Shown here one piece after another: positions 22,030-33,880 of a stretch of 64,000 bases of DNA (the stretch's first letter is position 1; every line of letters begins with the position of its first letter). Both the position numbers and the translations under genes were made by a program. Source of the stretch: Emydura subglobosa (lineage: Eukaryota > Chordata > Testudines > Chelidae); contig ML679970.1 of NCBI GenBank assembly GCA_007922225.1, positions 43,806,323 through 43,870,322 of the forward strand. The letters are read 5' to 3'. The notes beneath the pieces are model-generated. The model was not told the origin of the DNA and searched no databases. It was given only the letters and a program-made list of their open reading frames with translations.

Positions 22030-23960
22030 AGATTCGGAAAGGGATCGTTGAGATCATCTAGTCTGACCTTCTGGATAGCACAGACCAGAGAAACTGCCCC
22101 ACAATAATTCCTAGAGCAGACCTTTTAGAAAAACATCCAATCTTGATTTAAAAATGGTCAGGGATGGAGACACCACCACGAGCCTTGAAAAATGGTTCCA
22201 ATGGTTAATTATGCTCACTGTTAAAAATGTACGCCATGTTACCCATCTGAATTTGTCGAGCTTCAACTTCCAACCATTGGATCGTGTTAGACCTTTGTCT
22301 GCTAGATTGATGACCCCGCTGTTAAATATTTGCTCCCCATGTAGGTACTTGTAGACTGTGATCAAGTCACCCCTGAACCTTCTCTTTGTTAAGCTAAATA
22401 GATTGAGTCTATCACTATAAGGTAGGTTTTTTAATCCTTTAACCATTCTCATGCCTCTTCTCCAAACCCTCTCCAATTTACCAACATCTTTCTTGAATTG
22501 TGGGCACCAGAACTGGACACAGTATTCCAGCAGCAGTCGCCCCACTGCCAAATACAGAGGTAAAATCACTTCTTGATGCCTACTCAAGATGCCTCTGTTT
22601 ACGCATTCCAAGCTTACATTCGCTTGTTGCACTAGGAACTCATGTTCAGTTGATTATCAAACACAACTACCACATCTTTTTCAGAGTCACTGCTGCCCAG
22701 GATAGAGTGCCCCATTCTGTAAGTATGGCTTACGTACTTTGTTCCTAGAGGTGTACAATTAGCTGTATTAAAACGCATATTGTTTGCTTGCAACCAGTTT
22801 ACCAAGCGAGCTAGATCGCATTGAATCAGTGATCTGTCATCTTCATTATTTGCCACTCCTCCAATTTTGGGGCCATGGGCAAACTTTATCAGTAATTCTG
22901 TTTTCTTCCAAGTCATTGCTAAAAATGTTAAATAGTGTACGGCCAAGAACTGATCTTGGCTGGACACACACCCACTAGATGACGATTCCCTATTTACAGT
23001 TACATTTTGAGACCTATCAGTTAGCCAGTTTTTAATCCATTTAATGTGTACCATGTACAGTTTATATCATTCTATTTTAAAAAAAATCAAAATGTCATGT
23101 GGTACCAAGTCAAATGCCTTAGAAAAGTCTAACTACATTACATCAACCTTTGCCAAGCAAACTTGAAATCTTATCAAAAAAAGAAACAACAAGGTAATTT
23201 GACAGGATCTATTTTCCATAAACGCATGTTGATTTGCATGAATTATATTACCCTCCTTTAATTCCTTATTAATCAACTCCTCCATTCTCTTGTCCAGGAT
23301 CCATGTCAGGCTGACAGGCCTATAATTACCCAGGTCAATTTTAAATATTGGCGCAACATGAGCTTTCCTGCATTCTTCTGCACCTCCCTAGTGCCCAAGA
23401 CTTAAAAAAAAATCAATTAAAAAAGTCAATATTAATGGTCCAGTGAGCACCTCAGCTACCCCTTTTAAAACTTTGAGATGCAAGCGGGACCTGCTGATTT
23501 AAAAATGTCAAACTTTAACAGCTGCTAGTCAACATCCTCCAGAGCAACGAGTGAAATGGAAAGAGTGTAATCACTATGTGGTGAGACTATATCATCTGTC
23601 CCCCAAAATACAGAACAGAAGTATTTATGGAACACTTCCCCCACTATTATTGAGGATTCTTCCGTGTCCATCTAGTAATGGACTAAGACCCTTGTCAGGA
23701 TTCTTTTTGTGCCTAATATATTTTAAAAATTAATTGCCCTTAATTCTGCTGACCATAGATTTCTCGTATCCCTTGGCTTCCCTATCAGTTTTCTACAATT
23801 CCTAACTTCTGATTTATATTCATTATTATCAACTTCCTTTTTCCTCAGTTTGTTGTTTTGGGGTTGTTTTTTTATAGCTGCCTTCACTTCCCCTCTAAAC
23901 CAGGTCAGCTTTTTTAAACAGTAAGGCCTTCTTCCTTGATTGTGGCTTTTGGGGAACCTA
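22030..23960 (-). repeat. Long antisense CR1-like LINE copy
   Basis: Starting at its 3' end (agatcatctagtctgacctt), the minus strand reads back through CR1-type ORF2. A 173-codon open stretch (22632-22111) holds KLERVWRRGMRMVKGLKN and LFSLTKRRFRGDL, and a second (23054-22632) holds reverse-transcriptase-like sequence including FAHGPKIGGVANNEDD, a decayed form of the CR1 FADDTKLGG region. The frames are broken by stops and shifts, so it is inactive. It covers more of the LINE than any other copy in the window. Confidence 0.8.
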
Positions 23961-24682
23961 CTAAAACGTGTTCTTAAACGATTGCCTATTATAATTCACA
24001 TTTTTCTGATTAAATTAATCTTTCCAGCTGATTTGGCTCATACCTGTTTTCAGCTTTGTTTGTGACAGTGGCACGATTAAAGCACCAAGTATATATATAT
24101 ATCATTGGTCTGGACTTTATTCTGCATGCGCATTATAAAGGCGATCAAGTCACGATCACTTGTACCTAAGTTACCATGAATTTTTAGTTCCGTTTTAAAA
24201 AGGACAGCGCCGCAGGAAGCTTCTCACGCAGTCCTGCTCTGGCCCAGCAGGGCTTCTGCCCCACGCAGGCAGTACGTGTAGGCCACATTACTTTTCCTGC
24301 ACAGCTGCTGCTTCCAGCTATTGCAGACCTAACCTGAAGCCTAACCTGCCACTTCCTCTTTCTGCAAACCTCTTTGTTGTTAGCCTGGTGTGGATTCTCT
24401 GGGCGCTGGCAGCCGGGGTTCCCTAGCTGAAGAGTTAGTGGGCCAGGGGCCTCACTTAGCAACCCGTGGGCCAGGGGCTGCTGCGATGGTGGCTTCTCTG
24501 ACAGACTCAGCTGGAAAGCAGAAGCTGATGAGGTCTCTGCTGCGCTCAGCTTGGTGATTCTCATGGCCCACTGCCCGCCAGAGGGATTTCCCTGGTGTCA
24601 GCCACAGGGAATGGGATACGGAGCCTTTGGGCTGCCCGCTAGACTTTGGCCTAAGATGGTTGTGATCGCAGTTCCCATCGGT

Positions 24683-24932
24683 AGAGCCCTGCAAAGCCGG
24701 GGATATCTGCTTTATATCCGTGGGCCATTTCTTGCGGATCCCGGTTGGATGGTCACAGCTGGTAGGCAGCCCAGCTGATCAGCTGTTAGGCGGGGGCTGG
24801 GGGTCTCAGTAACAGGGATGGGGGTAAATTTAAAAGAGGGAGGGCGGATTGCGGTCGGGTAAAAGTTTATTCCTGCGGCTGCGGATCGAATGCGGATCCA
24901 CAGATTTGAATCCGCACAGGGCTCCACCCATT
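24683..24932. mobile_element. Probable nonautonomous DNA transposon with inverted ends
   Basis: The left end (tagagccctgcaaag) is mirrored by the right end (cacagggctcca), and the interior repeats 'gcggatc' words in both directions (ggatatctgctttatatccg at the left, tgcggatccacagatttgaa at the right). A target duplication was not confirmed. Confidence 0.5.
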
Positions 24933-26204
24933 GGAGGGTGATTAGGTGGCCTGTGCAAAATGAACTATGTGGGAAGGTGTTCGCATCAAGACCACCACCA
25001 CTGAAAACCCATTGGCTACTGGGGCATGAGGGTCTGGGGGTGAGGGTGGGGACAGGAGCATGCCCTGACGTTCCTGGGGACTGTGCTTGTTCTTAAGTCT
25101 CCAGGGCTCCCAGCCTGGCACCTTCCACCAACACCCCGAGACAGGGTAATACCAGATTGAAGCACAGCTGGAGTCTGACTTCCCCCAGCTGTCCTTGCCC
25201 CATCCTCACCCTGCCTTCACCGCCAAGGCAGGAGGAGCCCCTCCCTGTCTGGAGACAAGTCACGCTTCTCGCACCCACTCACTGTGCCTCAGGGAGGACT
25301 TTGAGCGGGTGGCATCTCGGTACCCAGGTTGGAGAGGGCAGGCTCCCCTGTGCTGCCGGACCTTGGAAAGCAATGCCAGGGACACGCGCGGACAGAGAGA
25401 GAGACTCACACAGGGACCAACCTTTGCGGTTCTTCCGCCCGCTCGGGAGGCCCTGCTTCGCAAGCCCGTTACAGCTCTGACAGGAACCAGCTGCAGGGGC
25501 CAGGGGAACGGCAGTGTCTGCTTCTGCAAAGCCTAGACGAAGGGGGAGGGATGGAGGCCCAGGGGGGCCCCTGGCCTGCCTCCTGCTGCCTCCTCTGGCC
25601 GCCCTGTCATTGTAATCGCAGATACACTGCCCTGTGTGGCCATCCGGCAGAGTCCAGCCAGGAAAGTACTGCAGTCCACAGCTGCTTCTCCTCCAGCTCC
25701 CTTCCCAGGGTCACACACCCAGTGCAGCTTGGGGATTGTAGTCCACCAGGACACCGGTGACGCGTGCCGGACGAAAAAGGGCTCGTAAGTCACCTGGGCT
25801 GCCTAGTTCTCCCCCGCTCTGGGGACTAGTGCAGCACTGGTCGCCGCAGCAGTCACCAGGGCTTTGTCCGGCACAGTTTGATGCAAGTTACTACTGTGAA
25901 ACCCTTAGCACAGGGTAGCCGGCGTGAATGTTCTCCCTTATTTCCATTGCACTGTGCTCAGCTTTGGTGCTGGCTGCAAACTATAACCCGACACAGAGGC
26001 CTGACAAAACCCAGGGGCTTTGCCTCTATCTGACAACATGCCTCTGCTTCTGCTTCCAGGGAGAGAAATCTTTGTTCAGTACAAGGGGCCTCTTTCTGAT
26101 GACAGAGTGCACAACAGCAGAGAGGTCTGATAGATACACCTGAGCTCTGGCGTCACTGCTGAATGTTTGTTCTTTCTGTAAACATGCTCCTTAATTGCCA
26201 TGGC

Positions 26205-26375
26205 TTTATATAGAGAGTTGGAGAAGTGGAGCAGTAAGGTAGTTAAGTTTGCTGAGGACCCAAAGTTATTTAGGTTCGGGCCAGAGTGGACTGCACAGAA
26301 CTTCAGGGAAACCTAACCAAGCCAAGGGCATAGGCAACAAGACAGCAAATTAAACCTCATGCTTCAGGATTTAAG
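26205..26375 (+). repeat. CR1-like LINE internal fragment
   Basis: 'ggtagttaagtttgctgagg' through 'gcaacaagacagcaaattaa' corresponds to the reverse-transcriptase region of CR1 around the catalytic FADD motif, decayed and truncated at both ends. Confidence 0.5.
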
Positions 26376-26989
26376 CCAGTCTCTAGCAGAGGCCAGGATG
26401 AGACCCAATGGGGCCCTGCTACCGCAGGCTTTCTCTGCAGCATCTGGTGGCCCCCGTCAGTCAACATGCTGGACTGGGCAGATCTTGACTCGGAGCCAGC
26501 CTAGCAATTCTTATGCGTGCAGACTTTGTAAACGGCGATTCTATTGCCAGACAGCATTTGCCAGGATCACGCTCCTGCCCTTTTTCTTTGGCGCTCAGTG
26601 TTGCATTTGTCTTCCTCTTCCCATGCCGGGGCTTTCCTAGGCTTTGCAAAAATACCTGCCACCCTTTCTAACAGGCCAAACTCACGGCCAGCGTTACCCT
26701 TCGGGGGTAACACACACCCATATGCCCCCTCAGGCAGTCTGCTGGCCCAACTCCAGGCCCTGGGCCACCAGCTAGTAGGGGAAGTGGCCCCCCACTCACC
26801 CAGCTGCCACCCCAGAGACCCTGTGAGCAGCAGTGTTGGTCTGCTCAGTCTCTGCCCCTCTTGTAGGTTCCCTGGTCTCCTTCCCACCCCCAGCGCTGCC
26901 CACGGCTTCTTCGGTCCTGTAGGCACCGTGTACAGCGCCTGATCCAGGCAGGAGCCCCCGGCACCGCCTTGTCAACTCCCCCTACCCCT

Positions 26990-27325
26990 ACCAGGGAAGG
27001 GCTGCCCAGAAACCTCCCCGCAGAACTACATCCCCCAGCATGCCCCCGACTCGCCGACGCGGGAGTCCCAGCGTGTCCCGCAAAGCACCCTGGGAACGGT
27101 AGTCCGCTACCCGGGCCTCTCTCAGAGCGGCCTGGACCCCGCCCGAGCCGGCGGGCGGCTGCGCAGTGCATGCCGGGAGTGGTAGTGCGGCGGCGCGCCC
27201 GGCCGGACTCGTCCCTCTCTATGTCCCAGGGTGCAGCGGGGCGGCACCGCCCCGGAAGTTCCGGTTTCCTCTCGGCGCTGCAGCGAGCGAGCGGGCCCGG
27301 GGCGGCGGTTCCGTCCGTGGCTGAG
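26990..27325 (+). promoter_or_regulatory. RBM6: RBM6 CpG-island promoter and noncoding first exon
   Basis: This GC- and CpG-rich block ends in a clear 5' splice site, GAG|GTGAGC, after 27325. Three ZNF143/SBS-like sites lie within 165 bp: 27025-27043 on plus (ACTACATCCCCCAGCATGC), 27085-27104 on minus and 27168-27186 on minus. An ETS/GABP-type site, CCGGAAGT, is at 27252-27259. No TATA box was noticed. This architecture is typical of a housekeeping promoter with dispersed start sites. Assignment to RBM6 rests on position and strand; the exact transcription start cannot be read from sequence. Confidence 0.7.
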
Positions 27326-27567
27326 GTGAGCGGGCGCCGGGGGGTTGGCGAGGGCGGCGGGGCCGGGAGCCGCGGGACCCTTCCGTTCCCCCCGCCAGCC
27401 AGGCAGGCGGGGGCGGGCGGGGCCACTCCCCTCCCGACTCCCCGCACAGGCCGCCGCGCCCGGGCCCGGCGCCAGGCCCGGCCAGGCCGCGCTCGCCCGG
27501 CGGCAGGATGAGGGCACGCGGAGCGCAGGCCGGGCGGGGCGCTGGGCCGGGCGGGGTGTTGGGGGGG

Positions 27568-27667
27568 NNNNNNNNNNNNNNNNNNNNNNNNNNNNNNNNN
27601 NNNNNNNNNNNNNNNNNNNNNNNNNNNNNNNNNNNNNNNNNNNNNNNNNNNNNNNNNNNNNNNNNNN
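27568..27667. other. Assembly gap (100 N)
   Basis: Exactly 100 Ns just downstream of the inferred RBM6 exon 1, flanked by G-rich sequence. A run of 100 is commonly used as a placeholder for a gap of unknown size, and GC-rich promoters are often missing from assemblies. Confidence 0.98.
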
Positions 27668-29394
27668 CTCCTGGGGGATGGGCCGTGGAGAGGGGCTCTT
27701 GTCTGAGGAGGTCTGGCTGGGGCTGGGGCAGTTCGTTCAGGGGAGTTTCCTACCTGTCTGCCGGTGGGAAATCCGGGGGGAGGACGGGGTGAGATTCAGG
27801 ATCCTGGGCTGGGCGACGGTGGGAATTGAGGGGTCGGCCATTAGGGTGCCCAGCTTCAGGGAGTTTGGTCCTGTAGGATCCTGGCTAGGGAGGTGTCATT
27901 TGGGGGCAGGCAGCTGGCCATCTGGGATCACAGCTGCTTTGGGGGCAGGTGGGATGATGACAGGGTTTCCGGTGGGCTGAAAGGGGTCCCTGCCCTGTGT
28001 GCGGTTCCCAGCCAGGGAGCTGGGTGGTGAATTGCTGTGGAGCTGAGAATGTTTCAGTTCTGGGAGTTCATAGCCCTGGAGGTGTTGGACCTGTCGACAG
28101 CACAGATCGTTTTTAAAGTTCCTTGTGTGGCTGTCAGGATTGAGTGAAGAAAACCTTAGGGTGTATTAGTAGGGAAAGGGCTTGCAGTGAGGCTGGATTA
28201 TGGCCCTGGTGGCTCATAGTGTCTGTTGCCAGGCATATTGGAACGTGCTTCCCCGTTGTGCATGTGCATTGTTAAGATTTAATCACTATCCTCTAATATG
28301 GGTGTTTCTGCAGTCTGATGTGCATATTTATAATACTTGGTAATACAGGTGTAATGGTTGTATCTTAGGTTATATGAAAACTTGTGTATTGTTTCTGAAA
28401 CGGCATGCAACCATAGTCCTGGAGCATCACGCTTCCAGTTTGCTTGATATGCTTCCATAATAGATTAATACCGCAGAACTAAGTTTTCATTCTGGATTTT
28501 ATGGGTGTGAAAAAAGGCTTTTGAACGTGACCTAAGTTTCAGGTTAAGACAGCATTACAATGGCCTGTAGATGTGCTGAGCAGCCTTGTCTACTTTTAAT
28601 ACCTATGAGGTCAAATAATTTCGATGTGCAATTGCTTTAAAAACTTGGACACACGATGCAATTGTGTACACAGATCAGGTAATCGCACTCTCCGGTGGCC
28701 AACTAATGGGCTGAAAGAATTGGGACTGAAAGACACTGATATTTTCTCTCCTGAGTGATGCTGAATGTAGCAGTAAATAAATAGTTTATTTAATGCATAA
28801 TTTGACATTGGCTGTTGGTACAAACCTATTGTCAATAGTGGCATATCCTCTATATGGGGGAGGAATGAGAGTCTAATTCTGTAGCTCCGGGAATAAACTG
28901 CAACATGATGCATATGTACTATGTACACTTCTGTGTACATCCGTAAATTCTGCATTTTTTTGACTCTTGAGTGACTAACTGCAGCTGTAATATTCTCTTA
29001 ATGTAGCTTTTTTGCAGACTATGTATTTAAAACCTTATTGGAATGTGGTGGTATAACAGACATTTGAAAATGAGGAAACTAGGTTGTAGTTTGAAAAAAA
29101 CCTGGTTCAGAAACTTCTCTCAGAATTTCAAACCAATCTTTATACTTCTTCCCTTACTACTGGCAGAACCTAGCTAATAGTTTAATAAAACATGCATCTT
29201 GTTTGTATGTGAATTAAATCTGTTGTTCTGTACAGCTGTGTACCCTGCAATCACACTCTTATTCTGTCAACGGTACAAGGAGATCTCTGTCTGGTCTTGT
29301 GAGGTTGTATTGGGCTCTGTGGCCTGTACAGTCAAGTCAGACTATTACTCTTTTTGGTGGAGCAGAAGTGATGTCTGTAGTTAAGGTTTTTATC

Positions 29395-29515
29395 ATTTGT
29401 GTTATGGTAATATCTCAAGGCTCTGATCAAGAACAGGGCTCCATTGTGCCAGGCACTGTACAGACATGTATATGCAGAGACAATCTCTACCCCCAAGAGC
29501 TTGCTGTTTTTAAAT
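29395..29515 (+). repeat. Short SINE-like fragment
   Basis: 'ctccattgtgccaggcactg' followed by 'tacagacatg' and 'gacaatctctacccccaaga', then 'gcttgctgttttt', is the 3' end of a widespread amniote SINE-type repeat. I cannot assign the subfamily. Confidence 0.45.
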
Positions 29516-29734
29516 AAAAAAGTTGGACAAAGGATGGGCTGCGGAAAAACATCTGGTTGCTTATTATGAGAGCATCATCTCTGAGCACTATTGGGACAGT
29601 AAATGGGATAAAGTGGGGTATTTAGCCCAAAGTAATTTTCTAAATGGGGACCATAAATGGAGTGTAATATGTGGATGGTATAGCTTCTGCCCCATGTTGG
29701 AGGATGGTGAAGGCTGATTTCTAGCTTTTCGTTA

Positions 29735-30290
29735 GTTGCCATTAATCGCAGTTTTGATCGCATGGTTAAATTTAAATTGGCATACTATTATTGTTTGTTA
29801 TAAATGTTTTTGATGTTTTTCTACATTTTAAAATATATTTATTTCAATTACAACACAGAATACAAAGTGCACAGTGCTCACTTTATATTGCAAATATTTT
29901 ATTACAAATATCTGTAAAAAAGATAAACAGAAATAGTATTTTTCAGTTCACCTCATACAAGTACTGTAGTGCAATCTATTTATAATGAAAGTGCAACTGC
30001 ATCTTACAAATGTAGACGTATTATTTTTTACATAACTGCACTCAAAAACAAAACAATGTAAAACTTTAGAGCCAACAAGTCAAAGCATGAAGGGGCATAT
30101 GAGTTTAGCATATCTGGCATGTAAATACCTTGGAATGCTGGCAGCAAGAGTTCCATGTGAATGCCTGTTATCACTTTCAGATGATGTTATAAATAAGCAG
30201 GCAGCATTATCTCCCATAAATGTAAACAAATCTGTTTGTCTTAGCGATTGATTGAACAAGCAGTAGGGCTGAGTGGACTTGTATGAGGTA
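29735..30290. repeat. AT-rich interspersed repeat
   Basis: A long AT-rich stretch including 'gcactcaaaaacaaaacaat', 'agccaacaagtcaaagcatg' and 'gtcttagcgattgattgaac', which I recognise as a common reptilian interspersed element, possibly a nonautonomous DNA transposon. The ends are not defined. Confidence 0.4.
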
Positions 30291-30384
30291 TCATATAGGT
30301 AGAAAGCAGAGCTATCCAGTAAGTCTGGAGCAAATTATCTATCAATCATTTTGTGAGCATCTAGAGGGTAATAAGATATGTTGA

Positions 30385-31017
30385 ACCAATCTGTTTTTGA
30401 CAAGATTTAACTTCCTTCTTTGACAGAGTAACTGGCCTAGTGGATGGGGGGAAGCCATTGTTGTGGTATATCTTGTTTTTTAATAAGGTTTGTTACACAA
30501 AACCTCATTATGTTCTAGGGGAATGTGATCTAGATGAAATCATTATAAGCTGGGTGTGTGCACAACTGGTTGAAAGACCCTACTGAAAGGACAGTTGCCA
30601 ATGGTTCGTTGTCAGACTGGGAGGATGAATTTAGTAGGATTTTGCAGCGGTCTGCCCTTGGTTTGATACTATTCAATATTTTCGTGAATGACTGGGATAA
30701 TGGAGTGGAGAGTAGGCTTATAACATTTGCTGATGACACCAAGGTGGGAGGAGTTGCAAGCACTTTGGAGGACAGGATTAGAATTCAGATGGACCATGAC
30801 AAATTGGAGAATTTGTCTCAAATCAACAAGATGAAATTCAATAAAGACTAGCAAAGTAGTACACTTGGAGGAAAAAACATCAAACGCACAACTACAAAGA
30901 GGGTAGTACTACTGCAGAAAAGGAGGAGGGGGTGAGAGGGCAATAGTGAATCACAAAATGAACATGAGCCATCCAAGTGATGCAATTACAAAAAAGGTTA
31001 ATGTCATTCAGAGGTGT
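30385..31017 (+). repeat. CR1 LINE fragment, sense
   Basis: Contains a recognisable reverse-transcriptase segment: an open stretch encodes ILFNIFVNDWDNGVESRLI followed by TFADDTKVGGV (a variant of the catalytic FADD box of CR1). The frame is broken on both sides. It lies in RBM6 intron 1 in the sense of the gene. Confidence 0.8.
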
Positions 31018-31031
31018 TGTGACCTTTCCAG

Positions 31032-31255
31032 GGAGTACCCAGAGTTGTGAGGCATCTTGCTACCACCTGCCTTTAATGTGCGGAAACCATGTTTCTGTCT
31101 GCCAGGGGTCAGCTCCCTAACTCCACCGGCCATAGGTGCATCTCCCTGGAGTGTCCAATCCCTGGTCTGCTGGACGCTTGCAGTATTTACTCATTCACTG
31201 CTTCCAAAGATTTTTACATTAGATCACCGCTCCACTTAACTCACAGCACTTAGCT
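31032..31255 (+). repeat. Left arm of a large inverted repeat
   Basis: Pairs with 32025-32350 in opposite orientation. Matching blocks include 'gttgtgaggcatcttgctac', 'cagcagtatttact'-like sequence and 'ccacttaactcacagcac'. It looks like one copy of an LTR-like element, the second copy being inverted 0.8 kb away. Confidence 0.65.
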
Positions 31256-31499
31256 CTGTTTATAATGAAATCAAGGATATGTTTATTTAACAAAACAGAG
31301 ATTCAAGTAAGGGTGAATAGAAGTATTCAAAAGGTTACATGTAAAATAAAATCAAAATATACATTCTACAGCCGAGACTTAATGAACAAAATAATCTCAT
31401 GTCTAATAGAGAATTGCTCATCCAAAATCCTAACAGCGCTTTGCAGCCAGTCTGGGTGTGACCCTTTTTTCATGAGACACGTATGCTGTCAATTTGCCT

Positions 31500-31765
31500 C
31501 ATAGACTTTAAAGTCAGAGGAGGCCATCATGATCATCTAGTCTGACCTCCTGCACATTTCAGGCCACAGAATCTCACCCACCCGCTCCTGTAATAGACCC
31601 CGAACCTCCGACCGAGTTACTGAAGTCCTCAAATCATGATTTAAAGACTTCAAGTTGCAGAGAATCCATCATTTACACTACTTTAAACCTTCAAGTGACC
31701 CATGCACATGCTGCAGAGGAAGGCAAAAAAACCTCAGGGTCTCTGCCAACCTGATGAACCTCCTA
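31500..31765 (-). repeat. SINE-like reptilian repeat
   Basis: 'gatcatctagtctgacctcc', 'caggccacagaatctcaccc' and 'gaagtcctcaaatcatgatt', ending in 'gctgcagaggaaggcaaaaa', form a sequence I recognise as a very common turtle interspersed repeat sharing a CR1-like 3' end. Orientation is assigned from that shared end. Confidence 0.5.
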
Positions 31766-32024
31766 GGCAAAGGTTTCAGTATGTCTCTTTGAACTCCAAG
31801 GTACACCAGACCAGTCCTTTGTCTTTACTCAGAAACAGTGCACCCACTACTGTTTGTTTCTTCTGGTAAATTTCTTCTCTTAGATTCAAACTGGACATGT
31901 GATTGTAAGGGGACTGATATGATGAAATCCAGGAGAGACAAGATAATAGGTAATAGATGAAGTTAATATATTATTGGATTAGCTTAGGTGAGAGACAAGC
32001 TTTAGAGCTACAAAGGGCCGTTTA

Positions 32025-32350
32025 TCAGGTGCTGTGAGTTAAGTGGAGCAGTGATCTAAGGTAAAACTGGTAAGCTGGAAGTATTGCTTCTTTGGAAGCA
32101 GTGAATCAGTAAATACTGCTACTGTCCAGCAGACTAAGGGTTGCGCACTCCAGGGAGATAGATGCATGGAAGACTCAAGGGATGGGGGGTGTATCTTTTG
32201 CTAACCTGTAGAGTGATAGCTGGGCCTACGAGAGCTGAAGGGCAGGTCTTGGCCAGTGGAGCTGGGGAGCTGACCCTTCGCAGACAGAGGCAAGGCTTCC
32301 TCACGCTAAGGGCAGGTGATAGCGAGGTGCCTCACAACCCATGGTACACC
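32025..32350 (-). repeat. Right arm of a large inverted repeat
   Basis: Reverse-complement relative of 31032-31255, with about 100 bp extra in the middle (about 32165-32230) that the left arm lacks. The shared blocks run from 'gtgctgtgagttaagtggag' to 'gaggtgcctcacaaccc'. Confidence 0.65.
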
Positions 32351-33377
32351 CAGGAAGCATCACACCACTTCAGAATAGTACCCTTTTTTGTATTTGCATC
32401 ACATGGTTGGTTCATGTTCACATGGGGAAATTCTTACAGTAATGGCAAGGAGGGAGAGTGAACATGGGGAGCAATGCCCCTGGCAGGTTGCTATCAGTCC
32501 TGCACTCCATTTTTCCTCCCCTCCATTGGGAGAGTCAGTGGCTTTTAGTCCATTCACAGACTCCCTCTTTTCCACTGGCCCATTTGTGATTCCCTCCTGG
32601 GGCCTCAAAAGGGCCATCCATCCCTCCTTCTTCCCTTAAGAGTTCCCTTTCCTACATCTCCGTTAAGAAGTTGGGGTGTGTGTGGCTTTTTGGGGAAGGG
32701 AAGAGAATAAAGGTAACATAGTGTTTATCATTTTTATGTTTAACTAAGAGTCCCAAATTGTTGTATGCAGATGGAACCTCCTGAATGTTCATTGTACTTG
32801 GAGTGACAGCTACTCTTTTTAAAGACATTATAAATCAGGACCCTGTGGAATAATCAAACTGAATGCTAAGGCAACAACCCTAAATTCCTCAGCAACATTA
32901 ATTTGCTTGATTACTATGTAATATCCTGCCTTCCTATCCCCTTCACATCCACAGCGATGGCTCACAGGTGACAATACTAATTGGTGTGAAGTTCATTGAT
33001 GTTTTTAAGGATAGGATTTTTTGCTAGGCTCCACTCCCCAAGCCTTGGCTCCTGTGATTTCCTGCAGGTTGCCTGGTTCAGAACCACCTCTCCCTCCCTG
33101 TGTATGCCAAGAATGAGGGGCTGGTTTCAGCAGCATGGCTGTCCCCTAGCTTGCCAGGTTCTGGTTGTCCTACTGGACTTCAGCTCTGGCTCCCCAACTG
33201 CTTGCTACCTGGTGCCATGGATGCTCTTCTTACTGTAATCCAGTTAACTTGCCCTTGCGCAAAACACTAGAGACCAAAAGGCTACTGCCGTCAGGGAGAC
33301 AGGGAATACGTTGATGAGCCCCTGGCTACAGCAGAATGGGACATTCTGAAGCGAAAATATAGAATTTTGTGGCATCT

Positions 33378-33406
33378 CAAAAAAAAAAAAAAAAAAAAAA
33401 AAAAAA
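33378..33406. repeat. Poly-A tract
   Basis: An uninterrupted run of about 29 A residues after 'ggcatctc'. It could be the tail of a decayed retroposed sequence on the plus strand, but no source gene is recognisable upstream. Confidence 0.9.
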
Positions 33407-33744
33407 TGCCATGGCCAAGGCCCAAGAATCATAGTCCATGGGGCTCTGATTGAGATGAATGGGAACATTCACACCTCTTACAACTATCGTTTCATACTCT
33501 GTACATACTCAAGAGGGTATCACTGCTTTGACTGGCCAAGCAAAGTGAAGTCTAACAATCAATTTGATGGCATTTCTCTGATAAATTTTGAAGACGCATC
33601 AGATCAGTTTCAAAGTTTAAGGGACTGTTAATGGCTTATTACAAAAATATGTAACCCACTAACCCTCCTTTTTGAATGGTACCTTAGAGTATGTGCTAAC
33701 TACTTACACTGAACTATCTGTTCCAGATTGTATTTATCTGTGAC

Positions 33745-33880
33745 ACTCAGAGTACCTTTCCCAGCCCTGAAGAAGAGCTCTGTGTAGCTCGAAAACTTCT
33801 CTCTCCCAACAGAAATTGGTTCAGTACAACATATTACCTTGCCCACTTTGTGTCTCTAATGTCCTAGGACCAATTACAAC
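33745..33880 (+). repeat. Unnamed interspersed repeat ('tgaagaagagc' family), copy 2
   Basis: 'gagtacctttcccagccctg', 'aagaagagctctgtgtagct', then 'ttgtgtctctaatgtcctag' and 'gaccaattacaacac'. Same order as at 21175-21290, and longer at the 3' side. Confidence 0.6.

Larger units (their letters stand above)
16780..26990. other. Region between MON1A and RBM6
   Basis: About 10 kb without a recognised protein gene, similar to the spacing I recall for the human locus. It should contain the noncoding first exon(s) and promoter of MON1A; the best candidate is the CpG-rich patch at 19.85-20.4 kb. The remainder is MIR-like SINEs, a long antisense CR1 (22030-23960), a DNA-transposon-like element near 24.7-24.9 kb and unclassified sequence. 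Confidence 0.6.

Noticed and set aside
24090..24106. TA dinucleotide run as a TATA box or regulatory site
   Set aside because: Simple repeat adjoining a CR1 copy, with no sign of a promoter or first exon.
26845..27511. Long frames of 180-200 codons on both strands in the RBM6 CpG island
   Set aside because: Stop-poor because of high GC. The plus-strand one runs through the exon 1 donor; sequence is Arg/Gly/Ala/Pro rich without a known domain.
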